A stretch of 51,533 nt of DNA, from contig DAOPZJ010000011.1 in NCBI GenBank assembly GCA_035353335.1, positions 1-51,533 on the forward strand, written 5' to 3'. The DNA is from Oscillospiraceae bacterium (GTDB lineage Bacteria; Bacillota; Clostridia; Oscillospirales; JAKOTC01). Below, piece by piece: positions 7,587 to 17,068 of this stretch (positions are counted from its first letter, which is position 1; every line of letters begins with the position of its first letter). The notes under the pieces are model-generated. The model made no database searches, was not told the DNA's origin, and saw nothing but the letters and a program-made list of their open reading frames with translations. The translations under genes were made by a program, and so were the position numbers.

Positions 7587-8912
7587 TTATTTGCCGAGCA
7601 CCGCTTTGATAAACCCTTGAATGTCTCCGGCCTCCTGCGGGCCGACCAGCACTTTCCAACCGGGCAGGTTCTCTTCCAGCTCTCCGCTGATCTGAGAGAC
7701 ATAACCGGGAATGACGATCCTGCGCGTGTCAACCAAGTCTTCCAAACCGTTTTCTTTGGCGAATTTGGCGATGATCGTTCCGGAGAATTTCCCCGCCGCC
7801 CATGCCGTCAGCACGCTCATGCCTTCGCATTCCGGTACTACGAGATACGCGCTGATGCCGCTGTTTTCGATCTCGCCGGACACAAGGAAGTAGGTCAGCG
7901 AGAAGTTCGTCGTCACAAACACCTCGGAATTCCGGTTCGGTTCGCCGATGGCGTAGATCTTCGGTTCCACCTGAATCGGCTTCTGCGGGTCGGTGTAGAT
8001 ATTCTGCCGCAGGGTCATCAGCAGCGCCATCTGGGCTTTGCTGAAGGTCGGAAGCACGATGATGCCGCCGTATTTGTCCGTCTCGGTCACGGCCTGCCTC
8101 GCGGAAGCGAACAGGTCATCCGTCTCGATGAACTTCAGACCCGCATATCCGAGCGCCTTGACTTTATCCTTGATGGCCGCCCGGCGGGCAATGGTGTTCG
8201 TCTGATACTGTTCCGCAAGCGAATCGGTTTTATACTGGATCAACAGTTCGTTAAAGCTCTTGCCTTTCAGATAAGCCGTCACTTGCGCGGCTTCATCCAC
8301 GCTGCCTGCCGCAACCGCAAGATTAAACGTGTTTTCTTTGGCAATCGCCGTCATATCGTCGGCATTCTGCATATTGACGCCGCAGATGACGCCGTGTGTG
8401 CCTTTGAGCGCCGCTGCCGCAGCACCGGCGGCTTCAGTGGTACTTGCGCGGATGATGACCGGCAATCCGGTCGCTTCGCCCGCCGTTTTTGCGAAAGCCG
8501 CGTAAGCCTGCTCATCGCTGCCTTTTTGGGTCACGGCGACGCAGCCGATCGTCAGAACTTCGCCGACGCGCTCAAGTTTATATTTTTTAATTTCAGCGAA
8601 AATCTCAGCCGCATCAGCCGAACCCTCATCTACGTTGACCGCGAGCAGCGGCTGATGGACAAAGGTCTTTTCATGCCGGTACAAAACCGTCTCTTCGCCC
8701 AGCTTCGCGGTTCCCACCGTCACGGATTTGACAGGCGGTTCGCTGTCCGCGCCGAGGACGTTTTTTGCCTCTTCGGACGCGTACGGGCATTCGGAAAGAT
8801 TCGCTTTTTTCGCGGCAAGCTTCATCGCAAACGCCAGACAGGTGTTGGAGCCGCACTCCTTGCAGTTGGTCTTGGGCAGAAGCTTTTGTATCTCTAATCC
8901 ATTGAGTGCCAT
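7587..8912 (-). CDS. acsC: corrinoid iron-sulfur protein large (gamma) subunit
   Basis: 441 aa, close to the ~446 aa of characterised AcsC. The N-terminal 4Fe-4S domain has Cys17, Cys20, Cys25 and Cys42 (CKECGSNTC...C). The middle is a TIM-barrel region, and the C-terminal half, with GGIIVLPTFSKAQMALLMTLR and the final Rossmann-like part (VIPGYVSQISGELEE, VGPQEAGDIQGF), binds the corrinoid. Together with AcsD it carries the methyl group from methyl-THF to acetyl-CoA synthase. The ATG directly follows the stop of the acsB-acsD gene, and its GGAGGTAATTAA ribosome site lies inside the last codons of that gene, so translation is probably coupled. Confidence 0.95.
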   Translation of the reverse strand: MALNGLEIQKLLPKTNCKECGSNTCLAFAMKLAAKKANLSECPYASEEAKNVLGADSEPPVKSVTVGTAKLGEETVLYRHEKTFVHQPLLAVNVDEGSADAAEIFAEIKKYKLERVGEVLTIGCVAVTQKGSDEQAYAAFAKTAGEATGLPVIIRASTTEAAGAAAAALKGTHGVICGVNMQNADDMTAIAKENTFNLAVAAGSVDEAAQVTAYLKGKSFNELLIQYKTDSLAEQYQTNTIARRAAIKDKVKALGYAGLKFIETDDLFASARQAVTETDKYGGIIVLPTFSKAQMALLMTLRQNIYTDPQKPIQVEPKIYAIGEPNRNSEVFVTTNFSLTYFLVSGEIENSGISAYLVVPECEGMSVLTAWAAGKFSGTIIAKFAKENGLEDLVDTRRIVIPGYVSQISGELEENLPGWKVLVGPQEAGDIQGFIKAVLGK

Positions 8913-11900
8913 TTAATTACCTCCTGAGAAACTTGTTTCTCTGCCGTCCAGCAGTTCGCTGATGGCCTTTTTGACCTCACGCACCGCTTCGGGATGATAC
9001 ATGATGAGGACGTCCGCACCGGCGTACAGCAGGCTCAATGAAGTGGACATTTCCCACATCACTGCGCGGTCGGAGAGGCTGCCCCACATCGGGAAGTTCT
9101 CCTCGGGCGCTTTGCATTCCTTGAGTTTTGTGCACTCATATCCCGGTGATACGATCAGCGGGCTGCAGAGCATCTTATCGCCGCCGAGTCCGGACTGACG
9201 GATGCGCTCCATGACCGAATAGGAATATTCAATGCCGTAGCCGATGGCCGATGTCATCGGGTCGACGACGATCCGGTCGGGTTTCATATCCATGTTGGTC
9301 AGCAGAATGTTCAGCTGTTTGGAGATATTGACGTCGATCGGCGACTGCGAGACCAGCGTGTGCCCGTACGCGATGGCGGCACCGGCGATGGTGCGGTAAT
9401 TGTCCTGCTCCACCCAGTTCAAGAGCAGGTTCTCGCCCTCACAGGCCTGCGCAATGGCTTTCATGACCTCGTTGTTCTTTTCATAATGGTTATGTCCGGT
9501 GATGATCAGCGGCACGCCGACCGATTTCAGCACCGACTGCACCAACTCGACCGCTTCCTGAGCGGATTTGTTGCCGCGCTCCGGATGAGTTCCGTCGAGC
9601 CGCACACTGATCAGATCCGCGCCGTATTTTTCGACACAAAGTTTGGCCATCGCCGCGGGGTCGTGCAGTACGTCTTTGAAAATCTCGCGCAGCGCCTCAG
9701 GGTATTTCGCGCTGACGGTATCGAACACTTCCATCGCGACGAGCGGGCGATTCGGCATCTCTCCCTCCCACAGATGGAAGGGCATGCAGGTCTCGCCGCC
9801 GATGGTATAGGTCTTGGTGCGTGTGCCGCCCTCGGCCTTGGTGTTGCCGAGTTTGACGGTATGAATCGGAAGCTCGCATTTTTCCTTGCGTACCGCGAGC
9901 GATTTGATCTCAGAAATCCGCTGTGCGGCGCTCACTTTGGGCGCGGCGGCTTCCGCAGGTTTCGGCGCTTCTTGTTGAATCACCGGAATAGCGGCAGCTT
10001 TGCCTAAGAATTTTTCCGCCAGCACGTCGATGATGCTCGAAACGACGTCCTTGGTCACCGAAGCCCGCACCTCATCGGCGAGCTGCGCTTTGATGGCTTC
10101 GATGTCAACTTGCGCAACAGCCGCGGCTGTCACAGCCGGAGTCGGTTTTTCGGCGCTCTTGTTTTCTGCCGCGCCGGGGGTTTCCGCCGCGGGGGCTGCC
10201 GCTTGTTCTGTCGGTGCAGCAGTCGCTTCGGCCTCTTCCGAGGATTCCAAATAAATCCGCATGTCTTCCATAGAAAGCGCGGGGTGCTTAACTTTTTCCA
10301 TATAAGCCCGGACTTCTTCGGCATTGGTCGCAACGGTCTCGTCGGCGATCATGTCATACAGCTCGGGCATTCCGATTTCGGTAAAACGCTGCATGAGGTC
10401 GTTCTTTAACAATTCTTTCAGTTCTTTCGGCATCCAGACCAGACGTTTGAAACCGCCTTCCGCCGCGATGAACTTCTTGGAAGTCAAAAACATCTTGCCG
10501 CAGCCGATAAAGCCGGGTGTCTGCTGTCCGCCGCCGACGCTGCCCGCCAAAGTTGAGAAGGTCATACCGACGGGGGTATCGCCCGGGAACTCGCGGTTGA
10601 CGACCATCAACCCGTTGCATTCGGGCACGAACGCGACGATCGCTTCAAAGCAGCCGCAGCTCGTCATTGGGTGATCCATCAGGGAATAGGCGCAGAATGA
10701 ATCAACAGTTTTGTGGCTGTTGGTATAGACAAATTCGTTGATGCCCTTCCAGACGCCCTTGCGCGCGTCCAGGCATTCGCCCTTTTTGAGCGGTTGGTTG
10801 GGGCCGGTCTCATCGATCTCATAAGCCGCTTTGCCGTCCAGCCAGTTGTATGCGCCGCAGAGCCCGAGACGTTCGGGTGTGATGACGCAGACATGGTTCG
10901 GGGCGAACGACTGACAGAGTAAGCAGGAATAGAACGTATCGACCGATTCATCCGTCATCGCTTCGAGACGGCGGTTACGCTCGTCATAGACTTTGCGTGC
11001 GATCTTGAGGCGTTTTTCCACTTCCGCCTGGTCGGTGATCAACGTCACTTTTACTTTATCGACAATCGCCGGATAATCCGCCAAGAATCTTGCGTGGAGG
11101 ATGTCGCCGTAATGCCGCAAGCGGAGGCCCTTGGCGTAACCGTCTTTGGAAACTCTCGTCCAGACAATATCGCGCTGGCCCATATGCCAGATGCCTTCCG
11201 CGCCGTTCACCAGATGGTGAATCTGACGTTCCAGAATCGGCTCAAAATCGGTCTGCATCTTTCTGCCGGCCACTTCGACCCAGATCGCAAGCGGTAAAAT
11301 CGTCCCGGGCTCGACCGAGTCGAGATCGGGTCCGATCACCTGAATGTCATTATCGTTGATTTGGTCGGTCTCCACGCTGGTGACAAACTCAAAGCAGGGA
11401 GACTTGTTGCCGCCGAATTCCGCGTGCACATTCCCTTTGCGGATCCGCTCGCCCTCGAATGCGGGACCGTACGGAACCGGAACGGGCACGTCGACGACTT
11501 TGATCTTGCAGCCGCGCACTTCGAGCGCTTTGGTGACCATCTGGTCATACGGGACATTCGAGACAACATGCTCGTAGGTGCAGATGCCCGTCGGTAAAAT
11601 CTCGGGGATGTCGGTGTCGGCGATGACAGGGAAGCCGTAGTTGAGCGCGCCGGCCGCAGCCGCGTATTTATCCGGAGTGACTTCGCCGAACGCGAGTACG
11701 AAGGCGAAGATTCTGTTTTTGTTATATTTGAGGTTCGCGGCAAAGTCGCCCGGCTTGACGCCGCCGAACGAGAGCGCGGCGCGGTTGGCAAAACCAAGTG
11801 CGTAGATCAGCGCGGAGACGTCGCTTCCGAAGGGGACCAAGCGGGTCTCCCAACCGAGCTGTACGCCTTCTTCGGCCAGCTGTTCGGCAAACTGCTTGCC

Positions 11901-12434
11901 GTTCGTGCTGCCCGCCATAAACACATAGAGGTTCTTTTGCTGAAGCTCTTTGGCGATCCTGACCGCCGTGGCGTTGTCGGGCGCGGCGCCTGTGATGGCC
12001 GCAAAACCCGGCGCGGTGCCGTCGACGAATTCGATGCCGCGCTCGCGCATGATGACGTCGCTCGCGGCGCCGAGCCAGATGCCGTTCACGGGATTCGGCC
12101 CGATGATGTATTTGCAGGCCTCAATCACTTCGCAGGCAAACAGGGTGGCGACGCCCGCGTCCAGCGTGTTGCCGAGATACGGCAGCCATACATTGTCGGC
12201 GGGACGGGCGGGCAAAAGCTCTCTGGCTTCTTTTAATATCTCACGCAGATCCGAAAGGGTCTGCATTTTCTTTCCGGTAAACGAATAGATCACCGGCAGA
12301 TAGTAGTTGGTGTCGGGAAACGTTACGGGGCAGTTTTCGCCTTTTTCCGCGATGGCTTTTTGAACCATCATCTCCGCTTTGACAACCCATTCGACGGCAC
12401 CGTCAATCGCGTTTGTACAAATCAGCTTAGACAT
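8913..12434 (-). CDS. acsB-acsD: fusion of acetyl-CoA synthase (AcsB) and corrinoid protein small subunit (AcsD)
   Basis: One open frame of 1173 aa. Residues 1 to about 730 are a complete acetyl-CoA synthase: the A-cluster cysteines Cys504, Cys507, Cys516 and Cys526 (CLLCQSFAPNHVC...LGLC) and the CGC motif at 593-595 that holds the distal nickel, plus GGGQQTPGFIGCGKMF. Residues about 731-833 are an Ala/Pro/Glu-rich linker with one amphipathic helical stretch. Residues about 836-1173 are a full TIM-barrel AcsD (CFeSP beta subunit; CMPFHLWEGEMPNRP, DPMTSAIGYGIEYSYS, MYHPEAV). In characterised acetogens these are separate proteins. The gene overlaps acsA by 8 nt (ATGTCTAA). A GTG at residue 834, with only a weak distant ribosome site, leaves open some separate AcsD translation. 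Confidence 0.93.
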   Translation of the reverse strand: MSKLICTNAIDGAVEWVVKAEMMVQKAIAEKGENCPVTFPDTNYYLPVIYSFTGKKMQTLSDLREILKEARELLPARPADNVWLPYLGNTLDAGVATLFACEVIEACKYIIGPNPVNGIWLGAASDVIMRERGIEFVDGTAPGFAAITGAAPDNATAVRIAKELQQKNLYVFMAGSTNGKQFAEQLAEEGVQLGWETRLVPFGSDVSALIYALGFANRAALSFGGVKPGDFAANLKYNKNRIFAFVLAFGEVTPDKYAAAAGALNYGFPVIADTDIPEILPTGICTYEHVVSNVPYDQMVTKALEVRGCKIKVVDVPVPVPYGPAFEGERIRKGNVHAEFGGNKSPCFEFVTSVETDQINDNDIQVIGPDLDSVEPGTILPLAIWVEVAGRKMQTDFEPILERQIHHLVNGAEGIWHMGQRDIVWTRVSKDGYAKGLRLRHYGDILHARFLADYPAIVDKVKVTLITDQAEVEKRLKIARKVYDERNRRLEAMTDESVDTFYSCLLCQSFAPNHVCVITPERLGLCGAYNWLDGKAAYEIDETGPNQPLKKGECLDARKGVWKGINEFVYTNSHKTVDSFCAYSLMDHPMTSCGCFEAIVAFVPECNGLMVVNREFPGDTPVGMTFSTLAGSVGGGQQTPGFIGCGKMFLTSKKFIAAEGGFKRLVWMPKELKELLKNDLMQRFTEIGMPELYDMIADETVATNAEEVRAYMEKVKHPALSMEDMRIYLESSEEAEATAAPTEQAAAPAAETPGAAENKSAEKPTPAVTAAAVAQVDIEAIKAQLADEVRASVTKDVVSSIIDVLAEKFLGKAAAIPVIQQEAPKPAEAAAPKVSAAQRISEIKSLAVRKEKCELPIHTVKLGNTKAEGGTRTKTYTIGGETCMPFHLWEGEMPNRPLVAMEVFDTVSAKYPEALREIFKDVLHDPAAMAKLCVEKYGADLISVRLDGTHPERGNKSAQEAVELVQSVLKSVGVPLIITGHNHYEKNNEVMKAIAQACEGENLLLNWVEQDNYRTIAGAAIAYGHTLVSQSPIDVNISKQLNILLTNMDMKPDRIVVDPMTSAIGYGIEYSYSVMERIRQSGLGGDKMLCSPLIVSPGYECTKLKECKAPEENFPMWGSLSDRAVMWEMSTSLSLLYAGADVLIMYHPEAVREVKKAISELLDGRETSFSGGN

Positions 12435-14385
12435 CCATGCCCCTCCTGTCTTTCATATCATAGAGCTTGCGTTCGGCCTTTTTGTTGATGCCGAGTTTGT
12501 CGCGTTTTTCGTTGAGCAGTTTCATGATCAGCTCAACGGCCGTCATCGGATCTTCGCAGACATGGAAGGAGGCGCCGAACAGATCGGCGGTCTCTTCGTT
12601 CAAGAATTTTGTGACATTCTCGGAGCCGGAGACGTTAAACCCGGACCCCAAAACAACATCCACGCCGGACGCGACAAAATAGCTGCCGATGGCAATCGCT
12701 TTTTCGCTCATCCATTCGGGCGCGACGCCGACGGCAGGCACCATCGAGAGGTCGTCGCCGAGTCCGCCCTCGAGCACCACTTCGGTCGCCGCTTCGAGGA
12801 TGCGCGAGTTGTCGACGCAGCTTCCCATATGTAAAATCGGCGGGATTCCGACGGTTTCACAAATCTCACGCAGTCCTTTTCCGGCCATCTCCAAACCGAT
12901 CTCGGGTTTGAGCATGCCCGCTTTTCCGGACGCGATCGCCGCGCAGCCGGTTTTCAACACTAAAACATTGCGTGCGATCAGCTCTTTGGTCAGGATGTTG
13001 GTGTATTCGTCCATCTTGCTCTTGGGGTTGTTGCAGCCGACGATGCCGACGATGCCCGTGATCCTGTTTGCGATAATCGCGTCGTTGAGGGGGCGGAAGG
13101 ACGCTCTGTATTTGCCGCCCAGCATATATTTGATGGCATTCACGCTGAAGCCCGCGACCATCGGCTCGCTCTGTTTGGGAATCGAGACCTTTTTGGAATC
13201 GCGGTTTTTATAATTGTCGATCGCGCGCATCACCAGTTCTTTGGCGGACTTCAGGGGGAATTCTTCGTTCAAGTCCAATTGCGTCGCGCCGACGGTCTTT
13301 GCGATCGGCGTCGTCGAGACGATCTCGGTGTGATAGGATTTCGCCACTTCGGGCAAACTCGGCATGCAGCACTGCACGTCGATGATCATCATCTCCACCG
13401 CGCCGGTGACGATTGCAAGCTCCTGTTGGAGCAGATTGCCGGCTACCGGTACGCCGTGGCGCATCAGGATCTCATTGGCGGTGCAGCAGATGCCCGCGAG
13501 CGTCACGCCCTGTACGCCCCTGGACTTGGCGTATTCGAGCACCTCGGGGTCCTGTACCGCGACGGTCAGCATTTCGGAGAGCTCGGGCTCATGTCCGTGG
13601 ATGATGATGTTGACGGTATCTTCTTTCAACACGCCGAGGTTTGCCCGGCTTTTGACCGGAGCGGGCGTGCCGAACAAGATATCCGATACGATGGAGGCCG
13701 CCCGAGAGCCGCCCCATCCGTCCGCAAGCGCGGTACGGAACGCGTGCATCAGCAGATGCTTATAGTCATGGTCCACGCCCATTGTCGTTCTATGTAACGC
13801 TTCGACGACCATGCGGTCAATGCCGAGCGGCATCACGTCTTTGGCTTTCCAGACGCCCTGGCGTTTTACGGGCGCCAGATCAAGCGTCTTTAAAGTTTCT
13901 TCCTGAGAAGAAAACTCGCCGAGCAGCAGGTTTGCCAAATCGAGCGCGACTTCTTCTTTCGTGCGCCCTTCGCGGTTGATCTTATACAGGTCAGCGGCAT
14001 ACCAAAGCGCTTTTGCGTCTTTGATCGCGTATCCGTTCCCCTGTCCCTGCGCCACTTTCTTAAGCCGGAGCACCAGATGACGGCCGTGATCCGAGTGGGT
14101 CGCCGTACCGCCCGCCACCGATCTTAAAAAGTTGCGTGCCACGATGGTATCCACATCCGCGCCGCAGACGCCTTTCGGCGCTTTGGGTGTGATGCGGCAG
14201 GGGCCCATATGGCAGTTGCGGCAGCAAACGCCGCTTTTTCCGAAACTGCACTGATTCTTTTGCAGTTCCATGCGGTCAAAACAGGTCTCTACGCATTCAA
14301 TCTGCGCTTTGACCAGCATATCAAGCGAAGCGCCGTCAGAAACCTTGTTTTGAAAATTTTCGAAATCCGTCGCCAATGTCTGCAC
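12427..14385 (-). CDS. acsA: carbon monoxide dehydrogenase catalytic subunit
   Basis: 652 aa, typical for CooS/AcsA. The N-terminal cysteine-rich region (residues about 31-74, including CSFGKSGVCCRNCHMGPCR) supplies the D and B 4Fe-4S clusters. Later motifs GICCTANEILMRHG, IDVQCCMP, GIVGCNNPK, LKTGCAA and HMGSCVDN contribute C-cluster (Ni-Fe-S) ligands. The enzyme interconverts CO2 and CO and feeds CO to AcsB through an internal channel. The start appears to be GTG at 14385, only 9 nt after the upstream ATPase stop, with GAGGAG very close; a TTG three codons in is an alternative. The 3' end overlaps acsB by 8 nt, so equimolar production is likely. Confidence 0.95.
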   Translation of the reverse strand: MQTLATDFENFQNKVSDGASLDMLVKAQIECVETCFDRMELQKNQCSFGKSGVCCRNCHMGPCRITPKAPKGVCGADVDTIVARNFLRSVAGGTATHSDHGRHLVLRLKKVAQGQGNGYAIKDAKALWYAADLYKINREGRTKEEVALDLANLLLGEFSSQEETLKTLDLAPVKRQGVWKAKDVMPLGIDRMVVEALHRTTMGVDHDYKHLLMHAFRTALADGWGGSRAASIVSDILFGTPAPVKSRANLGVLKEDTVNIIIHGHEPELSEMLTVAVQDPEVLEYAKSRGVQGVTLAGICCTANEILMRHGVPVAGNLLQQELAIVTGAVEMMIIDVQCCMPSLPEVAKSYHTEIVSTTPIAKTVGATQLDLNEEFPLKSAKELVMRAIDNYKNRDSKKVSIPKQSEPMVAGFSVNAIKYMLGGKYRASFRPLNDAIIANRITGIVGIVGCNNPKSKMDEYTNILTKELIARNVLVLKTGCAAIASGKAGMLKPEIGLEMAGKGLREICETVGIPPILHMGSCVDNSRILEAATEVVLEGGLGDDLSMVPAVGVAPEWMSEKAIAIGSYFVASGVDVVLGSGFNVSGSENVTKFLNEETADLFGASFHVCEDPMTAVELIMKLLNEKRDKLGINKKAERKLYDMKDRRGMDV

Positions 14386-14394
14386 CTACTCCTC

Positions 14395-15144
14395 TTAAAA
14401 TTTTCGAACAAGCCGGTCAATGATGTTCACCGTCTTGTTCTCCTTGGTCATCTCAAAAAGGCTCCTGCCCTGTTCGGCAAAAGCTGCGATTTCGGCATCG
14501 TCCGGCAGCGCGATCACTTCATCCGCTTGTGTTTCCGCTTTGATCTGTTCTGCTTTGGGCGGAAGCTCTCCGCGCACGCGGTTCACGATAATGATCAATT
14601 TTTCGTATTTGATCTCCATCTCCTGCGCAAGCGCATGCAGGCGGCTCAACGTGTTCAGTCCCGCATTGGAAGGATCGGAGATCATGATCAGCACATCCAC
14701 TTTTTGAACGATTCTGCGGGACAGATTTTCCAATCCCGCTTCGTTGTCAAGCACGACATACGGATATTGACCGGCGATCTCCGCGATCACGGATTTGAGC
14801 ACATTGTTTGCATAACAGTAACAGCCCGGACCTTCCGGTCTGCCCATGGCAATCAGGTCAAAACCGTCGGATTCGACCAAACTCTCTTCGATGTTCAATC
14901 GAAGCATTTCCTGCTTGGAGACGCCCGTAAGCCCTTTCTGCACTTCCTCCCGGACCTGCTCGCGCACGCCGCCCACGGTTTTTTGAACCGTCACATTGAG
15001 TGCCGCGTCTAAGCAGCTGTTTGGGTCGGCGTCGATGGCCAGCACCGGAGTTTTTCCGTTTTCGATCAACTGTTTGATAATCAAGCCGGAGATCGTCGTC
15101 TTGCCGACGCCGCCCTTGCCCGATAGTGCGATGATACGTCCCAT
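14395..15144 (-). CDS. CooC/AcsF-type nickel-insertion ATPase
   Basis: 249 aa MinD/SIMIBI ATPase. The deviant Walker A motif SGKGGVGKTT is at residues 8-17, the DADPNS switch near 38-43, and the CxC metal motif (GCYCYANN) at Cys108/Cys110. CooC-type ATPases form dimers that bind Ni(II) through the CxC pair and activate CODH; AcsF does so for acetyl-CoA synthase. The gene directly precedes acsA in the operon and has an AAAGGA ribosome site. A close paralogue lies upstream, so one may serve CODH and the other ACS, but the sequence does not show which. Confidence 0.85.
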   Translation of the reverse strand: MGRIIALSGKGGVGKTTISGLIIKQLIENGKTPVLAIDADPNSCLDAALNVTVQKTVGGVREQVREEVQKGLTGVSKQEMLRLNIEESLVESDGFDLIAMGRPEGPGCYCYANNVLKSVIAEIAGQYPYVVLDNEAGLENLSRRIVQKVDVLIMISDPSNAGLNTLSRLHALAQEMEIKYEKLIIIVNRVRGELPPKAEQIKAETQADEVIALPDDAEIAAFAEQGRSLFEMTKENKTVNIIDRLVRKF

Positions 15145-15169
15145 TGTTTATTCCTTTCTGGAAGCCACG

Positions 15170-15943
15170 CTAAATATCTTCGATCTTTGCAAATAATTGC
15201 TGCAGTTTGGCCGAAAGCACCGCATCATTACCGTCTAAAACGGATTTTCCGTCCCGGTCCGCGCTTCTCACGGCCTCCGAATAAGGCAGAATCGTGATGA
15301 TCTCCTGCCCCGGGAGCGAATCGCGGATAAAGTCCTCGTCCGCCTGATTTGCCGCCTTGTTGCCGACCAACACCACGTTTTTCAAGCCGATTTCTTTGGT
15401 CATACGCAGGATGGTTTTTGCGCAGTCGACAGAGCGCTGACCGGGTTCGACGACCACGATCATCACATCCACTCCGCTTGCGGTGGCGCGTCCGAGGTGC
15501 TCGATGCCCGCTTCCATATCCATGATCAGCGTCTCGTTTTTATAGAGTACCAAATCCGTCACAAGCGCCTTGATAAAGGTGTTTTCGGGGCAGGCACAGC
15601 CGCTTCCGCCGGCCTTGATGGCTCCGAGCACCAGCAGAGATACCCCTTTATATGGGTAGGCATAGCCATCCGCTACGTCCTTTACCTCGGGATTCATCTT
15701 GAAGATCTGCCCGTATTGCGCAACTTTGGCGCCGGTCCGCTCTTCAATCAGCGCAATCTGTCGGGAAATGGGGACGATGTTCTTCTGCTCCTCATCGGGA
15801 ATCCCCAAAGCTCTCGCCAGATTGGCGTCCGGATCGGCGTCCAGCGCAAGTACCTTGTTGCCCTTTTGCGCAAAATAGAGCGCAAGCGCACCGGCGATCG
15901 TCGATTTGCCGACGCCGCCCTTTCCGGAAATGGCTATTTTCAT
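15170..15943 (-). CDS. cooC: CooC-type nickel-insertion ATPase (second copy)
   Basis: 257 aa. Deviant Walker A SGKGGVGKST at residues 6-15, DADPDANLARALG after strand 2, and the CxC motif (GSGCACPEN) at Cys116/Cys118. DMEAGIEHLGR and VVEPGQRSVDCAK are characteristic of CooC. It differs clearly from the neighbouring paralogue (different CxC surroundings and C-terminus), so this is an old duplication rather than a recent one. AAGGAG precedes the ATG. It belongs to the acs operon and probably loads nickel into AcsA. Confidence 0.86.
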   Translation of the reverse strand: MKIAISGKGGVGKSTIAGALALYFAQKGNKVLALDADPDANLARALGIPDEEQKNIVPISRQIALIEERTGAKVAQYGQIFKMNPEVKDVADGYAYPYKGVSLLVLGAIKAGGSGCACPENTFIKALVTDLVLYKNETLIMDMEAGIEHLGRATASGVDVMIVVVEPGQRSVDCAKTILRMTKEIGLKNVVLVGNKAANQADEDFIRDSLPGQEIITILPYSEAVRSADRDGKSVLDGNDAVLSAKLQQLFAKIEDI

Positions 15944-15976
15944 GGTTTATTCTCCTTGTTCGCTGCCGCTAAAAGA

Positions 15977-17038
15977 CTAAAAACCGTATTTCGCTCTCAT
16001 TTTCTTGGAAAGCTGATTCGTCAGTTCGAAGACCTTTTCGGCATCTGCCGGATCGAGTGAACCCGTGCCGCAGGAGGGTGAAATCAGAGCCTGTTCCAGT
16101 ATCAGTTTTTTATCGATCCCCTGCGCGGCGAGGTTATCCATCATGGCTTCCAGCTGCGCTTCCAGCGTATCCACCGTCTGTTCGCGGATCGCTTTGGAAG
16201 TGGGCACAACGCCCCACGCGAGCATGCCGCCTCTTGCGAGATGCGCTTTGACGGAATCGGCATACATCGCGATGGTCTTGCCGTATTCAAACGCGTCGAA
16301 GTTGACGATGTCAACGCCCGCGTCGATTAAAATGCTCCACTCGGTGTTGCCGCAGCAGTGAATGCCCGCAAACGCGCCGTCCGCATGCACGGCCTCGATG
16401 ACTTCATTCAGGCTCGCGACCACATCATCCCGCTGAACCGAGACATAGGTGGAGCTTCCGAACGCCGACAAAATCGGTTCGTCGATGAAGCAGATGATGT
16501 TTTCGGCATAGGGTTTGAATTTTTGAATCTGCCAGCGGCACTTCATCGCCAGCGATTTGATGATGACATCTTTGAACTCGTCATTATAATAGATCGCGCG
16601 TTTGTTTTCGTCCACAATCGTCAGGGCGAAACTCAACGGGCCTGTGGTTTGAACTTTTAAAAAAAGCCGTTTGCCTTTTCCCTGCAGCGCTTTTTCGAGC
16701 GCATAAATACCTTTGGAGAAGTTCTCGCTGATCGCCATGGAGGAGCAATCGCCGTCGCCGCTGTCGGGGTCCATTGCGGTCATATACTTTTCATAGAATT
16801 CCGCAAATGCCTCGGAATAATCTCCCGAAGTGTCGATAAACATTCTTCTTTTATCATAATCAATCACAGCGCAGGGGATTCCTTCGCTGTATTGAATCTC
16901 CATCTGCTCGTTCAGTCCGAGCCGCGGAAGCTGCGGCCAAATCGGGGCGTCCAGTTTTTCAAGCGAGGTCTTGACGGCGTAATCCGCATCCTCAAACGGC
17001 ATGCTGCCGATGGCGGTCGATATCAATCTGGGCTTCAT
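15977..17038 (-). CDS. core-MetE-like cobalamin-independent methionine synthase homologue (UroD/MetE fold)
   Basis: 353 aa, the size of the catalytic half of MetE. Zinc-ligand candidates are present: His and Cys in GIHCCGNTEW, a glutamate after VDIVNFDAFEYG, and the terminal Cys in SPSCGTGSL, the same order as His/Cys/Glu/Cys of MetE. Short 'core-MetE' enzymes of archaea and Dehalococcoides make methionine from homocysteine using a methyl-corrinoid donor, and the CFeSP has been proposed as a donor in the latter. Its place in the acs operon, next to a homocysteine methyltransferase, suggests the same here. A UroD-like corrinoid methyltransferase of another substrate is the alternative. AGGAGG ribosome site before the ATG. 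Confidence 0.7.
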   Translation of the reverse strand: MKPRLISTAIGSMPFEDADYAVKTSLEKLDAPIWPQLPRLGLNEQMEIQYSEGIPCAVIDYDKRRMFIDTSGDYSEAFAEFYEKYMTAMDPDSGDGDCSSMAISENFSKGIYALEKALQGKGKRLFLKVQTTGPLSFALTIVDENKRAIYYNDEFKDVIIKSLAMKCRWQIQKFKPYAENIICFIDEPILSAFGSSTYVSVQRDDVVASLNEVIEAVHADGAFAGIHCCGNTEWSILIDAGVDIVNFDAFEYGKTIAMYADSVKAHLARGGMLAWGVVPTSKAIREQTVDTLEAQLEAMMDNLAAQGIDKKLILEQALISPSCGTGSLDPADAEKVFELTNQLSKKMRAKYGF

Positions 17039-17068
17039 AAAAAATCCTCCTGTTGTTATTTGATAAGG

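Noticed and set aside
7617..8897. A 426-aa plus-strand open frame opposite acsC
   Set aside because: It is the antisense shadow of a high-GC coding gene; the translation has no recognisable domain, and acsC on the minus strand is certain.
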